A stretch of 64,000 nucleotides of DNA, from assembly GCA_943788875.1 (NCBI GenBank), contig CALSSA010000007.1:62001-126000 (forward strand). Direction: 5' to 3'. Of the stretch, positions 17,083 to 27,931 are shown in pieces (position 1 is the first letter of the stretch; each line of letters starts with the position of its first letter). Source of the DNA: an uncultured Pseudomonadales bacterium. Lineage in GTDB: Bacteria > Pseudomonadota > Gammaproteobacteria > Pseudomonadales > Porticoccaceae. Under the pieces are notes generated by a model, which was given only the letters and a program-made list of their open reading frames with translations, was not told where the DNA came from and did not search any database. A program made the translations under genes and the position numbers.

Positions 17083-17085
17083 GTA

Positions 17086-18279
17086 TTAGCTTCCCTGAGT
17101 TTTAGGCTGGATTGAATTGACGAGTAGTGCCAGCTGATTGTCTACTGATGCAGCATAGCTATCAATGGCTATCTGCCGGTGAGTGCCGGGGATTTTGGCT
17201 ATATGTGAATCAAACTGTATCTGTGCGTCTAACCAGTTTTCATCTGGCCATTGCGCACGCAGGCTGGCCACTGTTTCGCTGTCTCTATTGCCCTGCATTT
17301 CCCAGGCGATAATATTGCTTGGAAACAGCTGGTACTGACCAATAATCTGGCGGTCGATTTCTGCAGCTAGCTCGTCTGCGTTTTCAAAGCCGCCGACAAT
17401 ACGGTCACCGAAGTTAACTTGGATGCGGCCTTTTTGACCCACTAGCCCTTTGACTATGGTGTCGAGGTCTTCAAATTCTTCTTTGACATAGTCGATGCCC
17501 TGCTCGGCGGCATAGAGGGCTCTGGCTTTGTCGGCGGCGCAGGGATCATATTCATAGGAGATCGAAACCGGTAGCAGATTAACTTCTTTAATAGCCTCGG
17601 CAAAATTTTGCTCTTTGTCTTTAGACAGCGCGAGCATTTTGAGCAGTGCGGTCTCGGTGCGGTCTCGGCCATTTTTAGCACGCCCTTCTGCCTGAGCGAT
17701 CCAGCAGGAGGTCTGCTCGCTGTTGATACTGTGACGAATATAGCGGGACAATGTTTTCAGTGCTTCGAGTTTGTCACGACGGCTGGTCACTGAGCGCTTA
17801 ACAATAAAGCTGCGGTTGACGCGCATTAAATCTGAGGCGTAGGGCTTGCGCAGCAGGTTATCGCCAATGGCAATGCGCACGGTTTTCAAATCAGTCATAA
17901 TCAACCCCAGATTGACCATCGCTGGGTCCAGAGCAATATCCCGGTGGTTGCTCATAAAAAGGTAAGCTTTACTCGGGTCAATATTATCCAGCCCGCCAAA
18001 GCCATAACCCTGGGTGGTGCGATCCAGCATGTCCTTCAATGCCTCTGTCATATGGGACTGAAAATCAGCGACTGTATGTACCTTGGCGGTGAGCCCACGC
18101 AGGCTGTGCTGTATAAATGGTCTGGCTAAGGGTTTAAATATCCAGGGAATAAATTTGCATAGCCTAGGTGCCTTGCGAGCCAGCAGCAGGTCGAGAAATT
18201 CACTGTCGGCAATCAGCCGTTCCAGTACTTCAGGAACCTCAGAATCATTGTAGGGACGGATATCGTCAAATTCACTCAT
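17086..18279 (-). CDS. PlsC-like glycerolipid acyltransferase family protein
   Basis: 397 residues, longer than PlsC (about 245). The acyltransferase core is at about 95-260: SNHRDIALD at 110-118 as motif I, RVNRSFIVKR as motif II and AQAEGRAKNGRD as motif III. Motif I reads His112-x5-Asp118 in place of the usual His-x4-Asp, a variant also used by related large acyltransferases. Expected role is transfer of an acyl chain to a glycerophospholipid or similar acceptor at the inner membrane. No signal peptide. It heads the acyltransferase-dinG-yqcC run. Confidence 0.8.
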   Translation of the reverse strand: MSEFDDIRPYNDSEVPEVLERLIADSEFLDLLLARKAPRLCKFIPWIFKPLARPFIQHSLRGLTAKVHTVADFQSHMTEALKDMLDRTTQGYGFGGLDNIDPSKAYLFMSNHRDIALDPAMVNLGLIMTDLKTVRIAIGDNLLRKPYASDLMRVNRSFIVKRSVTSRRDKLEALKTLSRYIRHSINSEQTSCWIAQAEGRAKNGRDRTETALLKMLALSKDKEQNFAEAIKEVNLLPVSISYEYDPCAADKARALYAAEQGIDYVKEEFEDLDTIVKGLVGQKGRIQVNFGDRIVGGFENADELAAEIDRQIIGQYQLFPSNIIAWEMQGNRDSETVASLRAQWPDENWLDAQIQFDSHIAKIPGTHRQIAIDSYAASVDNQLALLVNSIQPKTQGS

Positions 18280-18308
18280 AGCTTCGCCATTTTTATTATT
18301 GTCGGCTG

Positions 18309-19322
18309 TTAATTCTGACGGGAGTTGTACCAGCGCACATCCTGAGAGTACTGGTCTACCAGATGAGCCACATCCAGCACCAGGGCAAACAGTGCCATGC
18401 GCACCAGCACGCCATTGTCGGTCTGGCGAAATATCGCGAGGTTGGGGTTGCTGTCCAGATCCACATCCAGTTCATTGGCATCGGCCCTGGAATCTCTGGG
18501 CAATGGATGCATGATCACTGTGTTGGGCTGGCAGAACTCGGTGTAAATGGCCTGATTAAGGCGGAACTTGCCGCGGTACAGGTCGGCCTCTTCCTTGCTG
18601 GCAAAACGCTCCTCCTGGATTCTGGTTGAGTAGACAATATCCACATCGCTAATGCCGCCGGTAAGCTCGTGGGACACTGTAACCTTCACTCCGGCACTGC
18701 GCATATGCTCAATAATATCTTCAGGTAATGTCAGCTCTTTTGGCGACACCAGTACCACTTCAATATCCCGGAACAGCGATAGCAGCTTGCTCAATGAATG
18801 CACTGTGCGGCCATGGCGCAGATCACCGATCATGGCAACTTTAAGGCCATCAATATCGCGGCCTCTGTCGGCCACTTCTTTGCGAATGGTGTAGAGATCA
18901 AGCAGTGCCTGGGTTGGATGTTCATTGGCGCCGTCACCGCCATTCATCACTGGCACCCGGCTGGCAGAGGCAAAGTCAGCGACCGAACCCTCTTGGGGAT
19001 GGCGCATGCAAATCACATCGCTAAACCCGGACAGTACTCTGGCGGTATCTTGCAAGGATTCACCTTTGACCAGTGCCGAGCTTTCAAAGCCAGCGGTCTC
19101 GCGCACTTCACCACCCAGCAGATTGAACGCCGAGCCAAAGCTGACTCTGGTTCTGGTGCTGGCTTCAAAAAACATATTGCCGAGAATAGCCCCTTCCAGT
19201 ACGCGAGTGACTCTTTTGCGCATGGCATAGGGCAGCATATTGTCAGCCACAGCGAACACCCGCTCGACATCCTGCCGTTGGAATTGATTGATTGAGAGTA
19301 TATGCGCGCCGGTGAAATTCAA
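18309..19322 (-). CDS. pyrB: Aspartate carbamoyltransferase catalytic subunit
   Basis: 337 residues. It condenses carbamoyl phosphate with aspartate, the first committed pyrimidine step. The carbamoyl-phosphate loop FFEASTRTRVSF is at about 52-63, MRHPQEGS and NEHPTQALLDL are at about 105-145, and HPLPR lies near 273. The start is TTG with a GAGG site eight bases upstream; no ATG precedes it in frame. No pyrI regulatory gene or inactive dihydroorotase gene (pyrC') is next to it, so the holoenzyme type is unclear. Confidence 0.93.
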   Translation of the reverse strand: MNFTGAHILSINQFQRQDVERVFAVADNMLPYAMRKRVTRVLEGAILGNMFFEASTRTRVSFGSAFNLLGGEVRETAGFESSALVKGESLQDTARVLSGFSDVICMRHPQEGSVADFASASRVPVMNGGDGANEHPTQALLDLYTIRKEVADRGRDIDGLKVAMIGDLRHGRTVHSLSKLLSLFRDIEVVLVSPKELTLPEDIIEHMRSAGVKVTVSHELTGGISDVDIVYSTRIQEERFASKEEADLYRGKFRLNQAIYTEFCQPNTVIMHPLPRDSRADANELDVDLDSNPNLAIFRQTDNGVLVRMALFALVLDVAHLVDQYSQDVRWYNSRQN

Positions 19323-19379
19323 GCGATAACCTCAGGGCAAATTGATTTGGCGGATTTTAGCCTGTTTAGGCGTTTCACT

Positions 19380-20822
19380 CTAGCTTGTCAGACCAAATTC
19401 ACTGGCAATATTGCTTGCCCAGACCTGAAGTTGCTCTAAAACCGCCCGTTTCTCTGCACTGAGACCGGTATCAGCCAATAATTGGCTGATTTCATAACGC
19501 TGCTGCTGCAGGGTCAAATAACCTGAATCTTCGTCACTGAGTCGCCATTTACAGCTCTCCTGCCAGGTTTTTTGCTCTTCGGAAGTCAATGAGTCGGCAA
19601 AGTAACGTGCGCGATAGCTGAATAATAAGTGGTTGTAGCGATCATCCGAGAAATAGAAGCTGTGCTGGGCAAAGTCCTCAGCACTGGCGCGGCGCACCTC
19701 ATCAAGAATCGGCTTGTCTTGATTGGGCAGAAAACCATCATAGAGCTGCTGCTCGGCCTCGGCTTTTGGAGGAAAAGACTGTCCGGCAAAGACCTCTTGT
19801 AGCTTGGCCTGCAAGTCCACTTGCATCAGCCGCTGCCAATTGCCCTCGCAGCGTTGCAGATCAATATTTAAACGCTTGGCAGTGGCTTCATCGACCAGCT
19901 TAGGACTGGTCACCACAGGTACTTTGTTCAGATGTACTAGCTTTAAAGGAATGCGCTCAACATCTTCAGGCAGGTCGTCTTTGCTGGTAAACACCCGGTC
20001 CTGAATCTCTTCAATATCCAGACTGATTAAGGCTTCGGGATCTGCCGACAGATCCATGCAGATCACCCCGTTGCTATTGCTGGGGTGCATGGCCAGGGGC
20101 ATCATAAGGGCACCGTACATATGCTCTTTTGAGAGCATGCCGGAGATATGAAAAAACGGTTTGCGCTGCTGCACATCAAGCATTTCAGCCAGGACTTTTT
20201 TACTGCGGTTGTTGACCACATAATCAAATAAGCGCGGCTGCTTCTCCTTGACCAGCTTAGCCATGGCAATGGTCGCTGTCACATCGCTGAGGGCATCGTG
20301 GGCTGCTTCATGGGCAATACCATTGGCTCTGGTCAGGTCTTCCAGTTTAAAGCTTGGGCGGCCAGATTCATGGTCTGGCCACTCAATACCCTCGGGGCGC
20401 AGCGCTCGGCACAGGCGCAGCATATCAATAATATCCCAGCGCGAATTACCGTTCTTCCACTCGCGCTGATAGGGGTCATAAAAATTGCGATACAGCGTAT
20501 AGCGGCTCACTTCGTCATCAAAGCGCACCGAGTTATAGCCTACGCCGCAGGTTCCGGGCATTGCTAGCTGCTGGTGAATCTGAGCGATAAACTCTGGCTC
20601 TGGCAAGCCATTTTCCAGTGCATGTTGGGGCGTGATGCCTGTGATCAGGCAGGCCATGGGAGCAGGCAGAATATCTTTTTGCGGCTGGCAATAAATCACC
20701 AGCGGCTCGCCAATAGGATTGAGGTTTTCATCTGTGCGCAGACCAGCGAACTGTGAGGGACGATCCACGGAGGGATCGACGCCGAAGGTTTCGTAATCAT
20801 GCCAATAAAATGTGTTGCTCAT
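19380..20822 (-). CDS. sbcB: Exodeoxyribonuclease I
   Basis: 480 residues (E. coli 475). A DEDD-family 3'-5' single-strand DNA exonuclease for recombination and mismatch repair. Asp9 and Glu11 in WHDYETFG are the first metal ligands, and EAAHDALSDVTATI supplies the Exo III-type His/Asp. The C-terminal SH3-like and helical extension typical of ExoI is present (about 200-480). Read in the same direction as pyrB, which it precedes by 57 bp. Confidence 0.95.
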   Translation of the reverse strand: MSNTFYWHDYETFGVDPSVDRPSQFAGLRTDENLNPIGEPLVIYCQPQKDILPAPMACLITGITPQHALENGLPEPEFIAQIHQQLAMPGTCGVGYNSVRFDDEVSRYTLYRNFYDPYQREWKNGNSRWDIIDMLRLCRALRPEGIEWPDHESGRPSFKLEDLTRANGIAHEAAHDALSDVTATIAMAKLVKEKQPRLFDYVVNNRSKKVLAEMLDVQQRKPFFHISGMLSKEHMYGALMMPLAMHPSNSNGVICMDLSADPEALISLDIEEIQDRVFTSKDDLPEDVERIPLKLVHLNKVPVVTSPKLVDEATAKRLNIDLQRCEGNWQRLMQVDLQAKLQEVFAGQSFPPKAEAEQQLYDGFLPNQDKPILDEVRRASAEDFAQHSFYFSDDRYNHLLFSYRARYFADSLTSEEQKTWQESCKWRLSDEDSGYLTLQQQRYEISQLLADTGLSAEKRAVLEQLQVWASNIASEFGLTS

Positions 20823-20848
20823 CCTCAGTCCTTTTTCTTTTACCGAGA

Positions 20849-20875
20849 CAAAAACGGCGCCTGAGAGGCGCCGTT
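20849..20875 (-). terminator. Rho-independent terminator after the OmpA-family gene
   Basis: AACGGCGCC and GGCGCCGTT form a perfect 9-bp stem around a 5-base loop, followed on the minus strand by a T run. It lies between the ompA-like stop and sbcB. Confidence 0.85.
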
Positions 20876-20905
20876 CTGTGAATCATCTAACAATGCGCTC
20901 TGCTG

Positions 20906-21847
20906 TTAATCTACAACAACCTCAGAGAAAGACATCTCACCAACAACGCGGCGATTGCGTGCACGCCCTTGATCGGTTTCATTGCTAGCAATTGGACGGC
21001 TCTCGCCATAGCCAACAGAACTGATTCGGTCTGCGGCAATGTCATAGTCAGCTGAAAGCTTCTGCTTAACAGCTGCAGCGCGACGAGCTGACAGGTCAGC
21101 GTTGTAGTCGTCTGAACCACGGCTGTCAGTGTGACCTTCAAGCACCAGCTCAATATCTTCATGGGCGCTCATTGCCGCGGCAATGGCTTCCAGCTGGTCG
21201 CCATAAACTGCCAGCACTGTATCTTTATTAAATTCAAATTCTACATTCAGACGAATGGTGATAGTTCTGATCTCTGGCTCTTGAGCTACAACCGGAGCCG
21301 CAACAGGCTCGGGAGCAGCGGCTGGTGCAGCAGTGCCGCCGAAGGCGCGATTGATAGACAGCTGGATACCAACATCTTCACCGTCTTCATCTAAACTACT
21401 CATGCCGCGAACATCAGCACGGAACTGATAATGATCATTGATCATGGTGCCTACACCCACGCCAAGCAGCAGTTGTTTGCTTCTATCGTCATGACCGGCT
21501 ACCAGATTGCTTGCGTCGTTGAAATCATATTGATTGATGCCCAGCAGAACATAAGGGCGCCATTTTGCGGCCTGATCATTCAACCAGAGAACACCGTTTA
21601 AGGACAGCACATCAAAATCATCCCCACCTGTGTTAGCCCCATAGCCGAGTTCAACCGACAGGCTTTCGTCGAGGTACTTACCGATTTGTAGGCCTATCTG
21701 ATTGCCGTCGATACCATCAACAACAGCTCTCTCGTTATCTAAATTGTAATTGGAAACTGTGGCTCCCACATACCAGCTGTCAGATGCCAATGCAGTGCCT
21801 GAGGCTAAAATAACCAGTGCTCCGAGCACCGAGTGAAACGCTTTCAT
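20906..21847 (-). CDS. OmpA-family outer membrane porin (OprF-like)
   Basis: 313 residues. Signal peptide about 1-21 ends ALA before SDSW. Residues 22-165 give an eight-stranded barrel pattern with alternating aromatic strands; an Ala/Pro linker follows at about 166-188; the OmpA peptidoglycan-binding domain at about 195-305 has the signature EGHTDSRGSDDYNADLSARR. It anchors the outer membrane to peptidoglycan. A strong AAGGA site precedes the ATG, and a terminator follows, so it is a single-gene transcript. Confidence 0.92.
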   Translation of the reverse strand: MKAFHSVLGALVILASGTALASDSWYVGATVSNYNLDNERAVVDGIDGNQIGLQIGKYLDESLSVELGYGANTGGDDFDVLSLNGVLWLNDQAAKWRPYVLLGINQYDFNDASNLVAGHDDRSKQLLLGVGVGTMINDHYQFRADVRGMSSLDEDGEDVGIQLSINRAFGGTAAPAAAPEPVAAPVVAQEPEIRTITIRLNVEFEFNKDTVLAVYGDQLEAIAAAMSAHEDIELVLEGHTDSRGSDDYNADLSARRAAAVKQKLSADYDIAADRISSVGYGESRPIASNETDQGRARNRRVVGEMSFSEVVVD

Positions 21848-21985
21848 AATATTGTCCTTTAAAAAATATAAGGCCTTTGGGGCCAGGTTAGCTCAACATT
21901 TATATTCAGATTACTCTGCCATTAGAACCTGGTTTGAGTCTAGACCAAGCTCTATACATATTCTGAGATTATACGGTAAAAACTA

Positions 21986-23503
21986 TCAAGATAGCTTTAA
22001 TGCTTTCTCTTCAATTTTTGCCTGCCAAATTTCCGGGCCAATGCGATGCACGGATTCGCCAGCGGTATCCACGGCCACAGTGACCGGCATATCGTTAACT
22101 TCAAATTCATAGATCGCTTCCATACCCAGTTCCGGGAAGGCAATAACCTCGGCATGGGTAATAGCTTTGGAAACCAGATAGGCGGCACCGCCCACAGCGA
22201 TCAGATAGACCGCCTGATTATCCTTAATCGCCTCAATGCCAGTCTGACCCCGTTCAGCTTTACCAATCATACCCATCAACCCAGTCTCTTCGAGCATGGT
22301 GCGAGTAAACTTGTCCATACGGGTGGCTGTGGTGGGCCCGGCTGGGCCCACCGCTTCTTCGCCAATGGGGTCGACCGGGCCAACGTAATAGATAAACCGT
22401 CCAGTTAAGTCCACCGGCAGCTCTTCACCACGGGCCAGAATATCGGTCATTTTCTTATGTGCCGCATCACGGCCGGTAAGCATCTTGCCCGATAGCAATA
22501 AGGTGTCACCTGGTTTCCACTGCTCAATATCCTGCTGAGTGACAGTATCCAGATTTACCCGTCGCACTGATTCATCAGTCTCCCAGGTAATATCCGGCCA
22601 GTCGTCCAGGTTTGGTGGATCCAGCTGCGCCGGTCCAGAGCCATCGAGAACAAAGTGGGCATGGCGGGTGGCAGCACAGTTGGGAATAATCGCCACTGCC
22701 TTGTTCGCGGCATGGGAGGGGTAATCTTTGATTTTGATATCCAACACTGTAGTCAGACCACCCAAACCCTGAGCGCCTATACCCAGCGCGTTAACCTTAT
22801 CAAACAGCTCCAGACGCAATTCTTCGTTGCGGTTTTCCGCACCTTTGGTCTGCAGTTCTTGAATATCTATATGCTCTAGCAATGCCTCTTTGGCCATCAG
22901 CATGGCTTTTTCGGCAGTGCCGCCCAAGCCAATACCTAGAATACCCGGCGGGCACCAGCCGGCGCCCATAGTGGGAACCACATTTAACACCCAGTCGACC
23001 ACAGAGTCGGAGGGGTTGAGCATAGCAAATTTGGACTTAGCTTCTGAGCCCCCACCTTTGGCTGCTACATCAATCTCGACCTTGTCGCCGGGCACAATTT
23101 CATAATGAATAACTGCTGGGGTATTGTCGCCGGTGTTGGTGCGCGCACCATCTGGGTCTGCCAGAATCGAGGCGCGCAGAATATTATCCGGATGGGTGTA
23201 GGCCTTGCGCACGCCTTCATTGACCATGTCGGTAAGGCTCATCTCTGCATCCCACTGCACCTGCATACCCACTTTGACAAAAACCGTGACAATGCCGGTA
23301 TCCTGACAGATTGGTCGATGGCCCATGGCACACATACGCGAGTTAATCAAAATTTGCGCCATTGCGTCCTTGGCCGACTTGGATTCTTCACGGTCATAGG
23401 CTTCTTTAACCGCTTTGATAAAATCGGCGGGGTGATAGTAGGAAATATATTGCAGAGCATCTGCAACACTTTGAATAACATCTTGTTGACGAATAACAGT
23501 CAT
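21986..23503 (-). CDS. Class I fumarate hydratase, iron-sulfur type
   Basis: 505 residues, FumA/FumB type. It interconverts fumarate and malate in the citric acid cycle with an oxygen-sensitive [4Fe-4S] cluster. Likely cluster cysteines are Cys66 (GHRPICQDTG), Cys184 (GWCPPG) and Cys276 (IPNCAATRHA). The N-terminal (alpha) and C-terminal (beta) domains of Fe-S fumarases are fused. The start ATG overlaps the stop of the upstream coiled-coil gene (TAATG), so the two are coupled. No fumC-type enzyme is in the window. Confidence 0.93.
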   Translation of the reverse strand: MTVIRQQDVIQSVADALQYISYYHPADFIKAVKEAYDREESKSAKDAMAQILINSRMCAMGHRPICQDTGIVTVFVKVGMQVQWDAEMSLTDMVNEGVRKAYTHPDNILRASILADPDGARTNTGDNTPAVIHYEIVPGDKVEIDVAAKGGGSEAKSKFAMLNPSDSVVDWVLNVVPTMGAGWCPPGILGIGLGGTAEKAMLMAKEALLEHIDIQELQTKGAENRNEELRLELFDKVNALGIGAQGLGGLTTVLDIKIKDYPSHAANKAVAIIPNCAATRHAHFVLDGSGPAQLDPPNLDDWPDITWETDESVRRVNLDTVTQQDIEQWKPGDTLLLSGKMLTGRDAAHKKMTDILARGEELPVDLTGRFIYYVGPVDPIGEEAVGPAGPTTATRMDKFTRTMLEETGLMGMIGKAERGQTGIEAIKDNQAVYLIAVGGAAYLVSKAITHAEVIAFPELGMEAIYEFEVNDMPVTVAVDTAGESVHRIGPEIWQAKIEEKALKLS

Positions 23504-24255
23504 TATTGACTCGATCCCGTTAGGTTGGCCGGAGCACTCTGATGTTGCTCCAGATCATAGATTTTTTGATTGATCTGGCGACGAAATGCCTCCATTGATT
23601 CTACTGCTTCAACATTGTTTTTCAGATCGCGATCAATGCGTAATACAGATGCCTTCAAACGATTGATGCCATCAGCCTGATTATTCAGACTTTCGTTAAC
23701 TGCATCCACATCTGCACTGACGCCCAGATAGTTAGCACTGAGAGCGCTGATACTTTTGCCGTCTTTAGCGACCTTAGCCTCCAATGTAGAACGCTTGCTC
23801 GCCATAAATGAGATATCTTTTTTATTCTGCTCAATCTTGCCCTTGTTGATATCATTGGTCACCCCCCAGAGCTTGCGGATCTCACTCCAGTGCTTTTTAA
23901 GTTCGTCACCCTGCTTGCTGATATTTAGCTGCATGGCTGCGCCGGACTGAGTCACGGATTCATCTGTGCTGCTAAGGCGCGACTCCAGATTCTCAAAGCG
24001 CTCCTGCAAGCTATTGTGCTTGCCAGCTAATGTCTGATACTGCAGCAAGCCAAAGCCACCGCCGCCCACCAAACCCAAAAAAGCGACCAGGATCATAAAC
24101 TTCCACAGCCCAGTTAGCCCAGAGCCACCATTTGAAGAACGGCCATTTGAGGAGCCACCACCTGAAGTCGGCTTGTCAGCTCGCGTATCTGGAATGGAGC
24201 GGCCAATCATGTCATCGCGCTCGGCGACAATGGGATTTACGCGTTTGTTCACCAT
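23503..24255 (-). CDS. Unknown single-span membrane protein with long coiled coil
   Basis: 250 residues; I do not recognise a named family. Residues 1-30 are charged, 31-47 are a Ser/Gly linker, 50-72 a single membrane helix (LWKFMILVAFLGLVGGGGF), and 74-240 a heptad-rich coiled coil predicted to lie in the periplasm. Conserved cysteines or catalytic motifs are absent. A good AAGGGA site precedes the ATG. Its stop overlaps the fumarase start (TAATG). Topology is like that of scaffold or division-accessory proteins, but no function can be claimed. Confidence 0.8.
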   Translation of the reverse strand: MVNKRVNPIVAERDDMIGRSIPDTRADKPTSGGGSSNGRSSNGGSGLTGLWKFMILVAFLGLVGGGGFGLLQYQTLAGKHNSLQERFENLESRLSSTDESVTQSGAAMQLNISKQGDELKKHWSEIRKLWGVTNDINKGKIEQNKKDISFMASKRSTLEAKVAKDGKSISALSANYLGVSADVDAVNESLNNQADGINRLKASVLRIDRDLKNNVEAVESMEAFRRQINQKIYDLEQHQSAPANLTGSSQ

Positions 24256-24365
24256 AATGTCCCTTTTAACCCATTTAGAAGTGCTGTTTAAAGTAGGCCA
24301 AGATTATACGCCTATATTCCTGCAGTTGAAAAAGGCTGTGCTAAAAAAGCCTACAAAATAGTGCA

Positions 24366-24398
24366 AAAAAAAACCAGCGCCAAAGCGCTGGTTTTTTT
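24366..24398. terminator. Bidirectional-looking terminator between PuuD-type gene and coiled-coil gene
   Basis: ACCAGCGC (24373-24380) and GCGCTGGT (24385-24392) form an 8-bp stem with a CAAA loop, flanked by A and T runs on either side. On the minus strand it ends the PuuD-type transcript. Confidence 0.85.
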
Positions 24399-24413
24399 CA
24401 CAACCGGATCGGT

Positions 24414-25046
24414 TTACAGCACATTGAGCACAGCAACCATAACAGCAGTCAGTGCCAGGCTGGAACCAATCACGCCCTTTACCGTTGTCATTGGGCCCTG
24501 CTTACCCTTGAGTGCATTGACTTGAAGGGCCAAAATAATCACCAGCATCACAGTCAAACCGGTGCCGCCAATTGCCGTGCCGTAGCCGTTGGTTGCGACG
24601 TGAGGACCAGCTAGCATGCCGAAAAGCATGGGCGCAGAGAACAGAGTATTAGTACGGGAAGCCAGCAGAGCCTTGGCTCCGGCTGCCGCTTTGTCACCAC
24701 CCTCCTCGATGCCCAGAGCAATGCGCTGTGCAGGCCATATAACCATCCACACATTAGCTGCCATTAGGGTACCCATAGCCGCGCCGATAATAATATAGTT
24801 GTTGAGCACATTGGAGATGCTGTGGAGCAGGTACAGACCAGTGATAAAGGTGAACATTGCACCCCAGCGGAACCACCACAGAGCACTTGGTGCTAATTTG
24901 GCCTTTGCATCAGCCAGACCTTCGGCAGAAGCTTGCTTGAAGTAGCCGCCCTGAACAAAATTAAAGTAGTACAGCATACCGATCCAGACGATTCCGAACA
25001 GCACATGGCCCCAGCGGAACAGGAAATTAATAAATTCAACAGACAT
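24414..25046 (-). CDS. PuuD/urate-oxidase-N-domain membrane protein (stand-alone)
   Basis: 210 residues, all membrane domain with about six hydrophobic segments. FRWGHVLFGIVWIGMLYYFN at 10-29 is the signature of the Urate_ox_N (PF06181) family found at the N-terminus of PuuD-type urate hydroxylase, where a cytochrome c domain follows. That domain is absent here. Stand-alone copies are common in marine gammaproteobacteria, and whether they oxidise urate is unclear. No purine catabolism gene lies nearby. A good ribosome site precedes the ATG and a terminator follows. Confidence 0.8.
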   Translation of the reverse strand: MSVEFINFLFRWGHVLFGIVWIGMLYYFNFVQGGYFKQASAEGLADAKAKLAPSALWWFRWGAMFTFITGLYLLHSISNVLNNYIIIGAAMGTLMAANVWMVIWPAQRIALGIEEGGDKAAAGAKALLASRTNTLFSAPMLFGMLAGPHVATNGYGTAIGGTGLTVMLVIILALQVNALKGKQGPMTTVKGVIGSSLALTAVMVAVLNVL

Positions 25047-25170
25047 GACAACCTCTCTTTATTTTTTGGCCCCAGAGGGCAGATTTTTATATCTCAGCAA
25101 TTGTTCTGCAAACCACAGAAAATAGCAACATCCATGGGCCTCACAGAGCCATTTTTTGTTTTTAAACGGC

Positions 25171-25207
25171 AAAAAAAAGCCCCGCAACTGTTATTGCAGG
25201 GCTTTTT
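25171..25207. terminator. Terminator after groEL
   Basis: GCCCCGCAA (25179-25187) pairs with TTGCAGGGC (25194-25202) with one mismatch, flanked by A8 and T5 runs. It follows the groEL stop on the minus strand. Confidence 0.85.
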
Positions 25208-25237
25208 AGTACTTCTTGGTGCTTTAAGACGCGAAAT

Positions 25238-26911
<1,674 letters not shown>

Positions 26912-26955
26912 TTACAAAAATTCACTTAACATTTTAATTACGATTAAGATTCAGC

Positions 26956-27249
26956 TTACGCCTCAACTACGGCCTTAATATCGCTTTCGCTGAGAATAAT
27001 TAGCTCTTCGCCGTCGACATCAATTTTGTCATTGCCAGCGTACTGGCCAAATACAACAATATCGCCAACTTTTACGTCAATGGCCCGAACATCGCCATTA
27101 TCCAAAATGCGACCACTACCCACAGCGACTACTTCACCCTGATTGGGTTTTTCCTGCGCAGAACCGGGTAATAATATCCCACCTGCAGTTGTTTGTTCCT
27201 CTTCCTCGCGACGCACAATCACTCGATCATGTAAGGGGCGAATTTTCAT
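26956..27249 (-). CDS. groS: Co-chaperonin GroES (10 kDa)
   Basis: 97 residues. The start is the ATG at 27249 ([12 protein letters not shown]), nine bases after GGAG; a longer in-frame extension begins with a TTG and does not fit the family. The mobile loop that contacts GroEL is at about 15-32 ([17 protein letters not shown]). It caps the GroEL ring. First gene of the groESL operon. Confidence 0.97.
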   Translation of the reverse strand: MKIRPLHDRVIVRREEEEQTTAGGILLPGSAQEKPNQGEVVAVGSGRILDNGDVRAIDVKVGDIVVFGQYAGNDKIDVDGEELIILSESDIKAVVEA

Positions 27250-27323
27250 AGTTTTTATCTCCAATTAATCAATCTGCTATATTCGACAGTAGTTGCGAGG
27301 TGCTCTTCGCAATGCTTACCCAT

Positions 27324-27352
27324 AGATGGTGACGGGCAAATCCTTTTTCAAG
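27324..27352 (-). promoter_or_regulatory. Sigma32 heat-shock promoter for groESL
   Basis: On the minus strand CTTGAAA (27346-27352) is followed after 14 bp by CACCATCT (27324-27331), close to the sigma32 consensus CTTGAAA-N13-15-CCCCATNT. It lies about 75 bp before the groES start. Confidence 0.75.
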
Positions 27353-27386
27353 GGCTGAGGAGATTATTTGTAGCAAATAATAATTT

Positions 27387-27848
27387 TTAGCGATCAATAC
27401 CTTTGTCGTTATCCCAAGACTCGCCTTCAATAATATCACCGGACTCAGCAGTATTGGCCCCGGGGCGCCCTCGATATTGATTGCCATGCACATCAGTCAG
27501 TACCATCTTGCTTATAATCTGCTGACTCACCAGCGCTCTGGCCGGCGGGAACAGTCCCGCAAAGCCTATGACATCGGTGATAAAGCCTGGTGTCAACAAC
27601 AGCGCCCCGGACACAGCCAAAATAATGCCCTCAGCAATCTCCTGCGCTGGCAGTTGACCTTCCTCTAGTTTGCGTCGACCGCGCCACAATGTGGCCAGGC
27701 CCTGCTCTCTCAACAACCGAGCCCCAATCACAGCGGTGAGTAACACAAGACCAATGGTATACAGGGCACCTATTTCTGCTCCCACAGCAATCAGCAGCCA
27801 CATCTCGACGATGGGCATCACGATAAATAGTAAAAACAGAAAACGCAT
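27387..27848 (-). CDS. fxsA: FxsA-family membrane protein
   Basis: 153 residues. Membrane helices are at about 2-20, 25-43 and 70-95, and the core GARLLREQGLATLWRGRRKL with GALLLTPGFITDVIGF is the FxsA signature. In E. coli FxsA suppresses F-plasmid exclusion of phage T7 when overproduced; its normal role is unknown. Situated upstream of groESL on the same strand, as is common in this class. Confidence 0.9.
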   Translation of the reverse strand: MRFLFLLFIVMPIVEMWLLIAVGAEIGALYTIGLVLLTAVIGARLLREQGLATLWRGRRKLEEGQLPAQEIAEGIILAVSGALLLTPGFITDVIGFAGLFPPARALVSQQIISKMVLTDVHGNQYRGRPGANTAESGDIIEGESWDNDKGIDR

Positions 27849-27931
27849 AGAGTATCTCCTCGGCTCTAGCTTATATTATTGGGGTAGTTTGCACTATTTC
27901 AACATCAGTCTGAATAGCGTAGGCTTAGTCA

